A stretch of 64,000 bases of DNA from Chloroflexota bacterium. GTDB taxonomy: Bacteria; Chloroflexota; Limnocylindria; QHBO01. A program made the position numbers and the translations under genes. Each line of letters opens with the position of its first letter. Within the stretch, counting starts at the first letter, position 1. The stretch is from positions 1 through 64,000 of the forward strand of contig QHBO01000040.1 of assembly GCA_003243965.1 (NCBI GenBank), given 5' to 3'. Below the pieces are notes generated by a model. That model ran no database searches, was not told where the DNA came from, and saw nothing but the letters and a program-made list of their open reading frames with translations. This document shows, in pieces, positions 41,740 to 51,396 of the stretch.

Positions 41740-43581
41740 CTAGGGCAGGGTCGTCAGCGCGTTCTTCACCCCGTCCGAGATGACGCCCGTCCCGCCCAGG
41801 ACGACATCCGATGCCGGCCTGAGCGACCTGATGGCGTCCGCGGTGTAGCTCGGGATCGAGGTCTGCGTGACAAGCAGGACCTTGCCCCCGAGCATGCCGG
41901 CCGGAGCTGCTCCGGCCAACGCATCGGGGAAGTTCAGCCCAGTCGCCACGAACACGATCGGGGTGCCGAGGAACGCGAAGGCGAGCGCGATCCTCTTCGC
42001 GGTATCGAAGCGGTTCACGCCGCCATACCGGATCACGCTGTTGCTCCAGTAGCTGAGCTGGCTCTGCGTGCCGCTGGAGACGGCGCCGGCGCCGCCGGCG
42101 ATGTAGATGTTTGCAATCCCCTTCGGGCGACCCTGCGCCATGGAGTTCAGGGCGTCGCGGGTCGGATTGGGCACCGTGGGCTTCGTGTTGGCCAGAAGGA
42201 TGGGCGCACCCAGCTTCCCGGCGATCGCCGCGGCGGCGAGGGCGTCAGGGAAGTCGAGCCCGGTGGCGATGAACACGTTGGCGGAGCCCGACGGCCAGTA
42301 GGTCTGTGCCACCAGCTTGGCGGTCGCGTACCGGTCCGCCCCGCCGAGGCGGGTAACCGTCGGTGCGTAGGCGTGCAGCTGCGCTTCCACGCCTGCCGAG
42401 ACCGCCCCGGTCGATCCGAGGATGACGATCTTGCTCGGCTTGATGCGGGTCAGCTGGTTGCTGACGATGGTCGGGATCGCGTTCGGCTGCACGAGGAGCA
42501 CCGGCGCGCCGATCTTCCCGGCTGCGGCGGCACCGGCCAGCGCATCTGGGAAGTTGACGCCGGTGGCGATGAAGACGGTCGGCGTGGCCCCAGCTGCGGC
42601 GTACGTGCCGGCGATGGCGGCCCCGGTGTTGTACCGGTCAGGTCCGGCGATGCGATCGACGCGCGTTCCGCTGGGCGCGGTGCCGAACGCGTAGTGGGAC
42701 GTCTGCTGGCACGCATTGCTGGGCTGGTCCTGGGCGATGAGCGCATCGTCGCGGCCCGGCTGCAGGATGACAGGAGCCCGGTAGTAGAACTGGATCCCCT
42801 GAGCGGCGGGTCCGGTCTTGAAGAGCTTGGGCGGCGTCGTCGACGTCGCGAGCTCCAGCTTCGTGAAGCTCGCGTCGAGGACTCCGGCCGTGTAGCCCCT
42901 CGCGTAGGCCACGCCGTTCGCGGGGAGCGGGTTGAAGTTCGCATCGAGCGGCACGAGCTGCGCGATCGAGAGATAGACGCTGGCGTCGGTGACGGGAATC
43001 GGGGGCTTCGTGGGGTCGGGGTTCGGCTTGGTGACGCTGACGGTACCGCTCTTTGCGGCTCCCGCGAGCAGCGTTCCCTTCAGGGCGATGGGGGCGGGCT
43101 TGATCACGAAGTTATTCGGGTTGTAGCAGTAGGACGTGGAGGCCTGGACGCTCGGCCTGGTCTGAAGGTCCTGGGCCTGGAGCTGGTCCGAGCCCATCGG
43201 GTTGGTGTCGCTGGCCGCAGGTCCTGCGGTGTAGGTGACGATGACGCTGCCGGTGCCACCCGTGGCCGGGCAGGACTGGGCGACCGTGGTCAGGGTGCGC
43301 GCGCAGGCGGTCGCAGAGCCACCCCTGGTCGTCTTGTAGAGGGCCAGCCAGATCGCGGTACCGTCCGGAACGGGACTGCCGCTCCCGGCAGAGGCGTAGG
43401 CGGTAACGGTGATGGTGACCTGCTGTCCAACGGTGAGTTTCGCCTTGTCGGCGATCTTGGGCGGCGAGATGACGATGTGGTCGATGCCGCTCGCCGCGGA
43501 GACGGGCATCGGTGCCTGGCCGAGCAGCATGGCGCTCAGCACGAAGAGAGGCAGGAACCTGAGATGAGGACGCACGCGCAC
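41740..43581 (-). CDS. secreted protein with cell-wall-binding type 2 repeats
   Basis: 613 residues from GTG 43581, which has AGGAG at 43589-43593 seven bases upstream. A signal peptide (basic RVRPHLR, hydrophobic core, cleavage near PVSAA) leads into an external beta-rich domain of about 270 residues. Three tandem CW_binding_2 repeats (PF04122 type) follow in the C-terminal half, each with the pattern R-IAGPDRY-T(G/A)-A and VFIATG-NFPDAL(A)GA. These repeats bind anionic wall polymers in clostridia, so the protein is probably attached non-covalently to the wall. The N-terminal domain is not recognised. Confidence 0.9.
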   Translation of the reverse strand: MRVRPHLRFLPLFVLSAMLLGQAPMPVSAASGIDHIVISPPKIADKAKLTVGQQVTITVTAYASAGSGSPVPDGTAIWLALYKTTRGGSATACARTLTTVAQSCPATGGTGSVIVTYTAGPAASDTNPMGSDQLQAQDLQTRPSVQASTSYCYNPNNFVIKPAPIALKGTLLAGAAKSGTVSVTKPNPDPTKPPIPVTDASVYLSIAQLVPLDANFNPLPANGVAYARGYTAGVLDASFTKLELATSTTPPKLFKTGPAAQGIQFYYRAPVILQPGRDDALIAQDQPSNACQQTSHYAFGTAPSGTRVDRIAGPDRYNTGAAIAGTYAAAGATPTVFIATGVNFPDALAGAAAAGKIGAPVLLVQPNAIPTIVSNQLTRIKPSKIVILGSTGAVSAGVEAQLHAYAPTVTRLGGADRYATAKLVAQTYWPSGSANVFIATGLDFPDALAAAAIAGKLGAPILLANTKPTVPNPTRDALNSMAQGRPKGIANIYIAGGAGAVSSGTQSQLSYWSNSVIRYGGVNRFDTAKRIALAFAFLGTPIVFVATGLNFPDALAGAAPAGMLGGKVLLVTQTSIPSYTADAIRSLRPASDVVLGGTGVISDGVKNALTTLP

Positions 43582-43588
43582 GGAAGAT

Positions 43589-43593
43589 CTCCT
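43589..43593 (-). promoter_or_regulatory. ribosome binding site deciding the wall-binding protein start
   Basis: AGGAG seven bases before GTG 43581, ruling out the longer frame that begins at 43662. Confidence 0.6.
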
Positions 43594-43707
43594 GGTTGAG
43601 TCGATGGGTGCCGGCCCCAGGTGGAGACCGACACCGCTGGACCTAGCCATCCCCCTGGACACTCGCGCAGCGGGTGTTGTCCGGCGGCCGCCATTATGGA
43701 CCCAGAC

Positions 43708-43727
43708 CGGTACTCAAGTGCTAGTAC
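43708..43727. repeat. 20-bp inverted repeat in the divergent intergenic region
   Basis: GGTACT and AGTACC separated by 8 bp, between the divergent wall-binding and phosphoesterase genes. A CATAAT box for the minus strand lies at 43692-43697. It may be an operator acting on one or both genes. Confidence 0.4.
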
Positions 43728-43859
43728 CTACGGCCGCTTTTCGTTGCCGCACCGCACCGGCATCTGAAATGCTGCTGGCGGTGCTGCGCGGAGCGCGGAC
43801 GTTAGGGGTGGTAGAGTCTCCTTGCCCACCATCCTCATACCGAGCAGCGGTATCTGATT

Positions 43860-45422
43860 TTGAGTGCCCAACTCCTGCTAACCGGCGTGATCCTCGCGGC
43901 ACTCGTCGCAGACGCAGCGCTGCGGGTCCGTCGCTCGAGGGATGTCGCCGCGCGGCTCGGACCGATGCGGTCGGCCGGCGTCGGTTCAGTGCGGCGCCTG
44001 CGCCCAGCGGAGCGTGCGCCCCTGAGCGGCACCAATACCCGCCTGGTCGCAACCGTTCTGGTGGGACTGGTCCTGATCCTGGCGCCGACCCGGGCGCGCG
44101 GACCCTTCGCCACCCCGACGCTCGACACGCCGCGGCTCTTGGTCAGCGCCCGGCTCGCGGAACCGGGCACCCTGCTTTCGGTCAGCGGCGTCGGGTTCAA
44201 CGACACCCACGCGGTTGCCCTGACGCTGGACGGTCAGAGGATCGGCCTCGCCAGCTACCACGTCGAGAGCAACGGCACCTTCCAGGAGACGATCGTCCTT
44301 CCCCCGGGGACCGAGCCCGGAGTGCACACCATCTCGGCGGTGACCCCGACGCAGGCCGCCAGCCTGCCCCTGACGGTGGTCATCTCCGCCGCGGACGCGC
44401 GGATCTCTCCGGCGCCGACCGCCTTCGGCGCAGCGGCAGCAACGCCCTCCGCCTCACCGATCGCCTCCGCATCGCCGACCGACACGCCATTGCCGACGCC
44501 GGTCGCGGTCGGCACGCCCCTGCCGACGGCGATCCCGATCCCATCGCTCGCACCGATCCCCTCGCTGGCGCCGATCCCACCGCCGACCCCGGCGCCAACG
44601 GCCGCACCCCCACCACCACCACCGAGCGCGGCACCGATCGACCACATCTTCGTGGTGGTGATGGAGAACAAGGGCTACAGCTCGGTGTGGAACACCAGCT
44701 CGACGCCGTACACGACGAGCCTGGCCACCACCTACGCCCGGGCGAGCAACTACACCGCCATCACGCACCCGAGCCTGCCGAACTACCTCGACCTGTTCGG
44801 GGGAAGCAGCTACTCGATCACCAATGACTGCTCGCCATCGAACACCTGCCAGATCTCGGCCCGGCATCTGGGGGACAACCTCGACGCGGCCGGCAAGAGC
44901 TGGAAGCTCTACCAGGAGTCGATGGGGACGCCGTGCAACCTGGTCGGCGGCGGCGGCTACGCGCCCAAGCACAATCCGGCCATCTACTTCGACAGCATGC
45001 GGCTCGACCCCAGCCGCTGCGCCGCTCACGACGTCGACTACAGCGCGCTCGCGGGCGACCTCGCCTCAGCCGCCACCACCCCCAACTTCTCGTTCATCAC
45101 CCCGAACCTGTGCAATGACACCCACGACTGCTCGGTGGCCACCGGCGACACGTGGCTGCAGAACAATCTGCCCCCAATCCTGAACTCGCCGGCCTGCACG
45201 CAGCAGCGCTGCCTGGTGGCGCTCACCTGGGACGAAGACGACTTCACGCCCAGCAACCACGTCCTCACGGTCCTTGCCGGCAGCGCCGCCCAGCGGGGCG
45301 TGGTGAGTGCCGCAAGCTACACGCACTTCAGTCTGCTGCGCACGATCGAATGGGGCCTCGGGCTGCCGACGCTCACCGCCAACGACGCGGCCGCGGCGCC
45401 GATGCTCGACATGGTTCGCTGA
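43860..45422 (+). CDS. membrane-anchored phosphoesterase (PF04185-like) with Pro-rich stalk
   Basis: 520 residues. Hydrophobic stretches at 1-20 and about 62-78 give a membrane anchor. An Ig-like domain (about 90-175, LSVSGVGFNDTHAVALTLDG) and a Pro/Ala/Thr stalk (about 183-258) follow. The C-terminal catalytic domain opens with IDHIFVVVMENKGYSSVW and contains ITHPSLPNYLDLFGGS, FSFITPNLCNDTHDC and TWDEDD, as in phospholipase-C/acid-phosphatase-type phosphoesterases. It probably hydrolyses phosphate esters outside the cell. TTG start at 43860 is tentative. Confidence 0.85.
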   Translation: MSAQLLLTGVILAALVADAALRVRRSRDVAARLGPMRSAGVGSVRRLRPAERAPLSGTNTRLVATVLVGLVLILAPTRARGPFATPTLDTPRLLVSARLAEPGTLLSVSGVGFNDTHAVALTLDGQRIGLASYHVESNGTFQETIVLPPGTEPGVHTISAVTPTQAASLPLTVVISAADARISPAPTAFGAAAATPSASPIASASPTDTPLPTPVAVGTPLPTAIPIPSLAPIPSLAPIPPPTPAPTAAPPPPPPSAAPIDHIFVVVMENKGYSSVWNTSSTPYTTSLATTYARASNYTAITHPSLPNYLDLFGGSSYSITNDCSPSNTCQISARHLGDNLDAAGKSWKLYQESMGTPCNLVGGGGYAPKHNPAIYFDSMRLDPSRCAAHDVDYSALAGDLASAATTPNFSFITPNLCNDTHDCSVATGDTWLQNNLPPILNSPACTQQRCLVALTWDEDDFTPSNHVLTVLAGSAAQRGVVSAASYTHFSLLRTIEWGLGLPTLTANDAAAAPMLDMVR

Positions 45423-45568
45423 TCAGCGGATCGTCGGTGTAGCATCGCGCTCGGCCGACCGGTTGCGCGGACGGCCATGGGCCGTCGGCGTTCTCACCGC
45501 CGGCGGCCGTTTGCGTGCTAGGCTGACCGCCGCCACGTCCGGCCAACCCCCACGCCGAGGGACCGTGC

Positions 45569-46282
45569 ATGACCGGCGAATCGCCCGAGACCGTCGAGTG
45601 CTTCAATTGCGGCCGCACGAACCCCGGCTGGGCGCAGGTCTGCCGCAACTGCGGCGTGCCGCTGCAAAGCCTTCCGGTCGCCGCGGGCTCCGGTCCAATC
45701 CCCACAGATCGAGCGTCTCTGATCTCGATTGGTGGCGCGCTCGCCGCCATCGCCGGCGCCGTGGTGCTGGGCCTCGCGATCTCGGCGCTGAATCCGTCGC
45801 GCCCCGGGACCGGGCGCGCCGAGGCCTCGCCGCTCGCCAGCGTGGTCGCGCGCCCGAGCACCAGCTCGGCCCCAACGCTCCCCGCGACTCCGGCCCCCAC
45901 GGCCAAGCCCACCCCGGCGCTGTCGGGCACCGTCGCGTTCGGGACAGGGCTTGACCGCACCACGCGACAGGTGATCACGCCCACCGACACGTTCACGCCG
46001 GGCAGCACGTTTGCCCACTCGGTCACCGTCAAGCAGCCATTCGGCGTGACGCAGATCTACGAGCGGGTCGCGCGGCTGGGCAGCGGCGGCACCGAGACGG
46101 TGGTCCAGGCACCGACCGATGGCCTCAACGTGCGACCGATGTGGACGGTCGCCGGATACGCGATCCAGGCCAACGTCCTGATCCAGGCCTGGGGACCGGG
46201 AACCTACCGGATGCGGGTCTACCTGTCGCCCGGTGGCAAGGACCTGATCGCGACCGGCACCTTCAAGCTGGCGAGCGGCTAG
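45569..46282 (+). CDS. zinc-ribbon membrane protein of unknown function
   Basis: 237 residues: an N-terminal zinc ribbon C11-x2-C14 ... C25-x2-C28, one membrane helix (about 52-74), an Ala/Pro/Thr stalk (about 85-118) and an external beta-rich domain. The order suggests a cytoplasmic ribbon coupled to an outer domain. No family name can be given. The stop overlaps the convergent nitrilase gene by four bases. Confidence 0.8.
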   Translation: MTGESPETVECFNCGRTNPGWAQVCRNCGVPLQSLPVAAGSGPIPTDRASLISIGGALAAIAGAVVLGLAISALNPSRPGTGRAEASPLASVVARPSTSSAPTLPATPAPTAKPTPALSGTVAFGTGLDRTTRQVITPTDTFTPGSTFAHSVTVKQPFGVTQIYERVARLGSGGTETVVQAPTDGLNVRPMWTVAGYAIQANVLIQAWGPGTYRMRVYLSPGGKDLIATGTFKLASG

Positions 46283-47136
46283 GCGGCCGGCTCGCCATCG
46301 GTGCCGGCCACCGCGGCCCAGGCATCGGCGTACAGGCGAGCGCGGACCGGCAGGTACCCGGGGTATGCGGTTCGCGCCCTGCGGACCGCCTGCGCATCGA
46401 GGGTCACCAGCGCGAGCCGGTCGGTCGTCTCGACGATGACCTCTCCGTTTGGGTCGACCGCGATCGACGGACCGCCGATCAGCACTCCGTCCTCTGGCGC
46501 GGGACGATTCACGGAGAGCACGTACGCGGTCGAGGTCAGTGCATTCGCGCGGAAGACGAGCTTCCAGCGCGGATAGGTCCGCTCCTCGGTGGCACGCGGG
46601 ATGAGGATCGCCTCCGCGCCCTCGGCCGCCAGCAGGTGCGAGCCTTCCGGGCGGTTCGTGTCGCTGCAGACCTGTACACCGATCGGCACACCAAACTCAT
46701 CGATTCGCTCCGGGGCACGGCTGCCCGGCTCGTAGTGGCTCGTCTCCCAGAAGCCGGGCTCCTCGGGAAGATGCAGCTTCTCGTAGGTCGCCACCAGCGC
46801 GCCACCGCGGTCGATCACCAGCGAGCGGCTCGTCCGGCGCCCGGCCGAATCTCGGTGGATGATGCCGCCCACCAGGCCGACACCGGCGTCGCGCGCAGCC
46901 TGAGCCTGCGCGGTGGCTCGGGGTCCGTCCATCGGTTCGGCATCCGACCCCACCGCCGTGCGGGTCGCGGGGCGCCAGGGATTCAGCGGCAGCTCGGGGA
47001 GCAGGACCAGGTCGGCGCCGCGGTCGACCGCCTCTGCCAGGCGATCGGCGAGGCGCGCGAGGCCATCGGGCTCCCAGAACACCTCGCTCACGAGCGCGAC
47101 CGTCAGCCGACCGTCCGAGCGGCCGGTCGAGCTCAC
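46279..47136 (-). CDS. carbon-nitrogen hydrolase (nitrilase superfamily)
   Basis: 285 residues with the Glu-Lys-Cys triad of the nitrilase superfamily: E48 (LLPELPL), K120 (YEKLHLPEEPGFWE) and C157 (GVQVCSD). The sequence around Lys and Cys is closer to amidase/N-carbamoyl-hydrolase branches than to true nitrilases. It overlaps the Rieske oxygenase stop as ATGA, so the two enzymes are made together and probably act in sequence on one nitrogenous substrate. Confidence 0.9.
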   Translation of the reverse strand: MSSTGRSDGRLTVALVSEVFWEPDGLARLADRLAEAVDRGADLVLLPELPLNPWRPATRTAVGSDAEPMDGPRATAQAQAARDAGVGLVGGIIHRDSAGRRTSRSLVIDRGGALVATYEKLHLPEEPGFWETSHYEPGSRAPERIDEFGVPIGVQVCSDTNRPEGSHLLAAEGAEAILIPRATEERTYPRWKLVFRANALTSTAYVLSVNRPAPEDGVLIGGPSIAVDPNGEVIVETTDRLALVTLDAQAVRRARTAYPGYLPVRARLYADAWAAVAGTDGEPAA

Positions 47137-48305
47137 TGGGCCTCGCCCAGAAACTCACGGACCAGGTTCTGGAAGTGGAACACGCCGTTCTCACGCTTGG
47201 CGCTGAACCGGCCCCGATCGTAGGACCGCGAGCGCAGGCCGCGCTGGACCTGCTCGCAGATCACGATGTCCTCCTGCTGGATCTCGTCGGAGAACGCGAT
47301 CGTCTGCTGCATGCTCTCCCATCCCGGCCCGGTGCCCGGCTCGGCGAAGAACCACTCGAAGATGGTGAGCGTCCGTTCCGGACCGAGGGGCAGGATCACG
47401 TTCGAGGACATGTTGTCCTGGTAGATGTTGAACATCGTGTTCGGGAAGAGCCAGTAGTAGAGGGCATCGCCCTCGCCGTCAGGGGTCCGCACGTAGCGAC
47501 GGTCACGCCCCAGCTCCTCCCCCGGCTTCAGCTCGCGGATCGGCGCGTACTGCTTGGAGTAGAACCGATGCTCCTCGACCCGGTAGGCGTCGTAGTCGAG
47601 CTCCCTGAACAGCTGGGGATGAGCGATCGGCAGGTGGTATCCCTCCAGGTAGTTGTCGACGTACACCTTCCAGTTGCACTCGATCAGGTACTCGCGGCGT
47701 TCGACGAGACGCATCCGATCCACGTCGTAGCCGGCGGCCGCCACCTCGGCGGGAATGCTGCCCATCACCTCGTGGAGCGCCGGCGCCGCGCCGTCGAGAT
47801 TGACGAAGACGAACGGCCCCCAACGCTCGACGCGCACCGGCACCAGCCCAAAATCCTCCTTTCGGAAGTCCTCGGTGGCGTCCATCTCGGGACACGCGCG
47901 CAGGGCCCCGTCGAGGCCGTACGTCCAGCCGTGGTAGCGGCATTGCAGGCTCTTGCGGTTGCCGCGGGTCAGCGCCACCTGACCGGCGCGGTGGCGGCAC
48001 ACGTTGTAGAAGCCGCGCAGCTGCCCGTCGAGGCCATGGGTGATGACGATCGGCTCGTCGAGCACGCTGACCGGCAGGAAGTCGCCGACCCGCTGCAGCT
48101 CGTCGGCGCGGCCCACCAGCTGCCACGTCCGCCCAAAGATCCGGTCTCTCTCGCGGCCCAGGTAGCGCTCCTCAAGATAGAAGCGGCTCGGCAGCGTCGA
48201 CGCTCGGGCCAGCGGCTTGGTTTCCGCATCCCCCTCGGCGGTACCGACCGTCTGCCCGTCCGACGTGGCGGACGTGTGGCGCTGTCGCGTGTCCGTGGTG
48301 GTCAC
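47133..48305 (-). CDS. Rieske non-haem iron oxygenase, catalytic subunit
   Basis: 390 residues from GTG 48305. The Rieske cluster ligands are C103-x-H105 and C122-x2-H125 (CRHRAG ... CRYHGW). The mononuclear iron site is in DNYLEGYHLPIAH, followed by a C-terminal catalytic domain. The whole resembles ring-hydroxylating and quaternary-amine (choline/carnitine/betaine-type) monooxygenase alpha subunits. No reductase gene is nearby, so electrons must come from elsewhere. TACACT lies 6 nt before the GTG, deciding this start over a longer frame. Confidence 0.92.
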   Translation of the reverse strand: MTTTDTRQRHTSATSDGQTVGTAEGDAETKPLARASTLPSRFYLEERYLGRERDRIFGRTWQLVGRADELQRVGDFLPVSVLDEPIVITHGLDGQLRGFYNVCRHRAGQVALTRGNRKSLQCRYHGWTYGLDGALRACPEMDATEDFRKEDFGLVPVRVERWGPFVFVNLDGAAPALHEVMGSIPAEVAAAGYDVDRMRLVERREYLIECNWKVYVDNYLEGYHLPIAHPQLFRELDYDAYRVEEHRFYSKQYAPIRELKPGEELGRDRRYVRTPDGEGDALYYWLFPNTMFNIYQDNMSSNVILPLGPERTLTIFEWFFAEPGTGPGWESMQQTIAFSDEIQQEDIVICEQVQRGLRSRSYDRGRFSAKRENGVFHFQNLVREFLGEAQ

Positions 48306-48311
48306 GCGAGG

Positions 48312-48317
48312 AGTGTA
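48312..48317 (-). promoter_or_regulatory. Rieske-nitrilase -10 box (probable leaderless start)
   Basis: TACACT with 6 nt to GTG 48305; no Shine-Dalgarno is present between them. Confidence 0.5.
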
Positions 48318-48454
48318 CCGGGGACAGGCGCCGGCCCGTTTGTGGGGACCGCTCCGCGGTGCGGCGGCACGACCGGTCACCACGATCGTGGACGAGCACC
48401 GCTCGAGAGTGCTACAACCACCTGAACCGCCCAGACTCATACGGAGGTTCGCCG

Positions 48455-49360
48455 TTGTTCCGTCGTACTGCCTTCGCCTCGTTGGGGGCGATCCTGCTTC
48501 TCACCGCCTGCCAGGGCGGTGGTGGGAGCGCAAGCCCGACTGCCACCACCGGCTCAGCGACAAGCGGCGCTGCATCCGGCTCGGCCGGCAACCCGAACGA
48601 CCTGCTGGCCAAGATCAAGCAGGCTGGCGTCATCCGGGTCTCGACCGATCCAAACTACGCGCCGCAGTCGTTCCAGAAGCCGGACGGGACCTTCGAGGGC
48701 TTCGACATCGATGTCGCGAACGAGGTCGCCAAGCGCCTTGGTGTGACCGTCAAGTTCATCACGCCGGACTTCAGCGCAGTCCAGAGCGGCGGTTGGGCAG
48801 CGCGCTGGGACATGAGCGTCGGCTCGATGACCATCACCGAGCCGCGGAAGAAGGTGCTCGACTTCACCGAGCCCTATTACTTCACCCCGGCCCAGATGTC
48901 CGCCAGCAAGAAGTCGGGAATCACGACGCTCGACGGGCTCGCCGGGAAGAAGATCTGCGTCGGCGAGCAGACGACCTACCAGTTTTGGCTGGAGGGCACG
49001 CTCAAGCTGGGCGACGGCAGCAGCACGGCGCCGGTGCCACAGGGGGCAAAGGTCACCACGTTGAAGACCGACCAGGACTGCGCGCAGTCCCTGAAATCGG
49101 GCCGCAGCGACTTCGAGGGTTGGCTCAGCTCCTCGTCGACGGTCGACGACGCAATCAAGGCCGGCACCCCGGTCGTCAAGGTCGGCACGCCGGTCTTCTA
49201 CGAGCCGCTCGGTGTGGCCTTCGACAACAAGGGCGCGCCGCCGCACTCCGAGCTGCTGGCGGCGGTGAAGAAGATCATCCAGGAGATGCATGCGGATGGG
49301 ACGCTCACCACGCTCAGCAAGAAGTGGTTCAACGGGGCCGATCTGACGACCAAGTCGTAG
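48455..49360 (+). CDS. ABC transporter substrate-binding lipoprotein (polar amino acid type)
   Basis: 301 residues from TTG 48455, with GGAGG eight bases upstream. A lipoprotein signal ends in LLLTAC (lipidated C19), then a Gly/Ser/Thr linker and a family 3 solute-binding fold: VIRVSTDPNYAPQSF, FEGFDIDVANEVAKRLG, GSMTITEPRKKVLDFTEPYYFTP. This class binds polar amino acids and opine-like compounds. Divergent from the Rieske-nitrilase pair, which suggests that the imported ligand feeds those enzymes. Confidence 0.92.
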   Translation: MFRRTAFASLGAILLLTACQGGGGSASPTATTGSATSGAASGSAGNPNDLLAKIKQAGVIRVSTDPNYAPQSFQKPDGTFEGFDIDVANEVAKRLGVTVKFITPDFSAVQSGGWAARWDMSVGSMTITEPRKKVLDFTEPYYFTPAQMSASKKSGITTLDGLAGKKICVGEQTTYQFWLEGTLKLGDGSSTAPVPQGAKVTTLKTDQDCAQSLKSGRSDFEGWLSSSSTVDDAIKAGTPVVKVGTPVFYEPLGVAFDNKGAPPHSELLAAVKKIIQEMHADGTLTTLSKKWFNGADLTTKS

Positions 49361-49430
49361 CCGCTCCGCCAACGCATCGGCGGGAGCGGGGCATACCCCT
49401 GCTCTCGCCGAGCTCCAGGAGGGCCCGAGC

Positions 49431-50246
49431 ATGACATCGGCCGAGATCCCCGCTTCGGGCAGCGGCCCGATCGTCGAACGGATCGCCGCCGCTCGGCGGA
49501 CGGCGCGACGCCTGTGGCGCCTCGAGTTCGCGCTCGTCTGGCTCGCCCTGGTGCTCGGCATCGTCTGGGTGCTGGCCGCCACCGGCAACGTCGATCTCGA
49601 GTTCGTCCAGACCTGGACGCCGTTCATCCTCGGAGGCGTGGGCTTCACGCTGCTGGTGTGCGTGAGCTCGATCATCGGGGCGGTCGTGCTCGCCCTGCTG
49701 GGGGCACTCGGCCGGCTCTCGGCGAATCCGCTGATCAACGGACTGGCATCGTTCTACGTATCCCTGGTGCGCGGTACCCCGCTGCTCGTCCAGATCTACT
49801 TCGTGTACTACGGCCTGCCGCAGGTGGGGATCATCCTCGACGCGCTGCCCGCCGGCATCCTGGCCCTCTCGTTCAACTACGGCGCCTACATGACCGAGAT
49901 CTTCCGGGCCGGGATCCAGGCGGTTCCTCGGGGACAGCAGGAGGCGGCCGAGGCCCTGGGCATGCCGAGCCGTCTGGTCTTCCGCCGGGTCATCCTGCCG
50001 CAGGCGTTCCGAATCGTGATCCCGGCGATCGGGAACGAGTTCATCGCCATGATCAAGGACAGCTCGCTGGTATCGATCATCGGCCTGCAGGAGATCCTGT
50101 GGCGAGCCGGAACCGCTGGCCGGCCGATCCTCAAGACGATCCCCGCCTTCCTGATCGCCGCCCTCTTCTATTGGGTGCTGACCATCATCTTCAGCTTCTT
50201 CCAGGAGCGGCTGGAGCGGCGCCTCGCCCGCTCGGACGTGCGATGA
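49431..50246 (+). CDS. ABC transporter permease (polar amino acid type)
   Basis: 271 residues of the HisMQ-type inner-membrane permease family with about six membrane helices. The ATPase-contact loop [24 protein letters not shown] is clear, as is [27 protein letters not shown] lies seven bases before the ATG. Only one permease gene is present, so the channel is presumably a homodimer. Confidence 0.94.
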   Translation: MTSAEIPASGSGPIVERIAAARRTARRLWRLEFALVWLALVLGIVWVLAATGNVDLEFVQTWTPFILGGVGFTLLVCVSSIIGAVVLALLGALGRLSANPLINGLASFYVSLVRGTPLLVQIYFVYYGLPQVGIILDALPAGILALSFNYGAYMTEIFRAGIQAVPRGQQEAAEALGMPSRLVFRRVILPQAFRIVIPAIGNEFIAMIKDSSLVSIIGLQEILWRAGTAGRPILKTIPAFLIAALFYWVLTIIFSFFQERLERRLARSDVR

Positions 50247-51058
50247 CCGGCAACGACCTGCAGCCAGCCGGCTCCCTGCCACCGCATGTCGGAGACGTGG
50301 TCCTTCGCGCGCGCGAGATCGAGAAGTACTTCGGACACAACCACGTCCTGCGTGGCGTCAACCTCGACGTCCGCCAGCGTGAGGCGGTGATGATCATCGG
50401 TCGGTCCGGAAGTGGCAAGACGACGTTTCTGCGGTGCCTGAACTTCCTCGAGGAGCCGACCGTCGGGTGGGTCGAGATCGACGGCGTGCGGGCCGATGCC
50501 AACCCGCTCGGCGCACGCGATCGCGGCCACCGGGAGCGCGTCCGTCGCCTGCGGCTCAACGCGGGCATGGTCTTCCAGGAGTTCAACCTGTTCCCCCACA
50601 TGACCGCCCTCGGCAACTGCACCGAGGCGCCGATGCGGGTGCGCGGACTGGACCGCCGACGCGCCGAGGAGCTGGCCGACCGGTTCCTGGCCAAGGTGGG
50701 CCTCGCCGACAAGCGCAACGAATATCCCTCGCGCCTCTCCGGCGGCCAGAAGCAGCGGGTTGCCATCGCGCGGGCGCTGTGCATGGAGCCCCGTGTGCTG
50801 CTCTTCGACGAGCCGACCAGCGCGCTCGACCCTGAGTTGATCGGCGAGGTGCTGCAGGTCATGGAAGAGCTCGCTCACGAAGGGGCAACGATGATCGTGG
50901 TGACCCACGAGATGCACTTTGCGCGCGAGGCGGCCGACAGAGTGATCTTCATGGAGGAGGGAATCGTCTGCGAGGAGGGTCCGCCGGAGCAGGTGCTGAA
51001 CGCGCCGGAGGACGAACGAACGCGCCGCTTCCTCCGACGTTTCCTGAACGTCGAGTGA
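50243..51058 (+). CDS. ABC transporter ATPase (polar amino acid type)
   Basis: 271 residues; ATG overlaps the permease stop as ATGA. Walker [11 protein letters not shown]-loop [13 protein letters not shown], signature [16 protein letters not shown], Walker [14 protein letters not shown] and the switch His in VVTHEMHFA are complete. A short insertion between Walker A and the Q-loop ([17 protein letters not shown]) is usual for this subfamily. Powers the importer with the two genes upstream. Confidence 0.95.
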   Translation: MTGNDLQPAGSLPPHVGDVVLRAREIEKYFGHNHVLRGVNLDVRQREAVMIIGRSGSGKTTFLRCLNFLEEPTVGWVEIDGVRADANPLGARDRGHRERVRRLRLNAGMVFQEFNLFPHMTALGNCTEAPMRVRGLDRRRAEELADRFLAKVGLADKRNEYPSRLSGGQKQRVAIARALCMEPRVLLFDEPTSALDPELIGEVLQVMEELAHEGATMIVVTHEMHFAREAADRVIFMEEGIVCEEGPPEQVLNAPEDERTRRFLRRFLNVE

Positions 51059-51183
51059 CAACGGCAGCGACGGAGCGGGTCCGTTGCCCGCCATCACCGC
51101 GTCGCCGCGCCCAGGACCGATAGGCGGCATGCGACGTGCTTGAGGTTCCCGGAGCCCACCGAGCGAGAAGGGAACACCGATCC

Positions 51184-51366
51184 ATGGTCACGCGACGCTG
51201 CACCCACTGCCAGGCCGACATCGAGCTCCTGGACGAGGCACGCGCCTGCTGCCCGATCTGCGGCCTGGATCCAGATCTGCCGCCGACCCTGACCTTTGAC
51301 GACCCGCGCCCGTTCCTGTTCGCGTCGGATGCGCGATACGCATCGGCGGCCGAGCTGCCGGCTTAG
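51184..51366 (+). CDS. small zinc-ribbon protein (60 aa)
   Basis: Two Cys pairs, C6-x2-C9 and C23-x2-C26 (RCTHCQ ... CCPICG), form a rubredoxin-like or zinc-ribbon knuckle followed by an acidic tail. AGAAGGGA lies about 12 bases before ATG 51184. Function unknown. Confidence 0.6.
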   Translation: MVTRRCTHCQADIELLDEARACCPICGLDPDLPPTLTFDDPRPFLFASDARYASAAELPA

Positions 51367-51396
51367 CAGCCAGCCCGTGCTCGGCGTCTGTGACGC

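Noticed and set aside
41698-43599. A 633-codon plus-strand frame antisense to the wall-binding repeat protein
   Set aside because: Its repeats only mirror the CW_binding_2 repeats on the other strand; composition is typical of a shadow frame.
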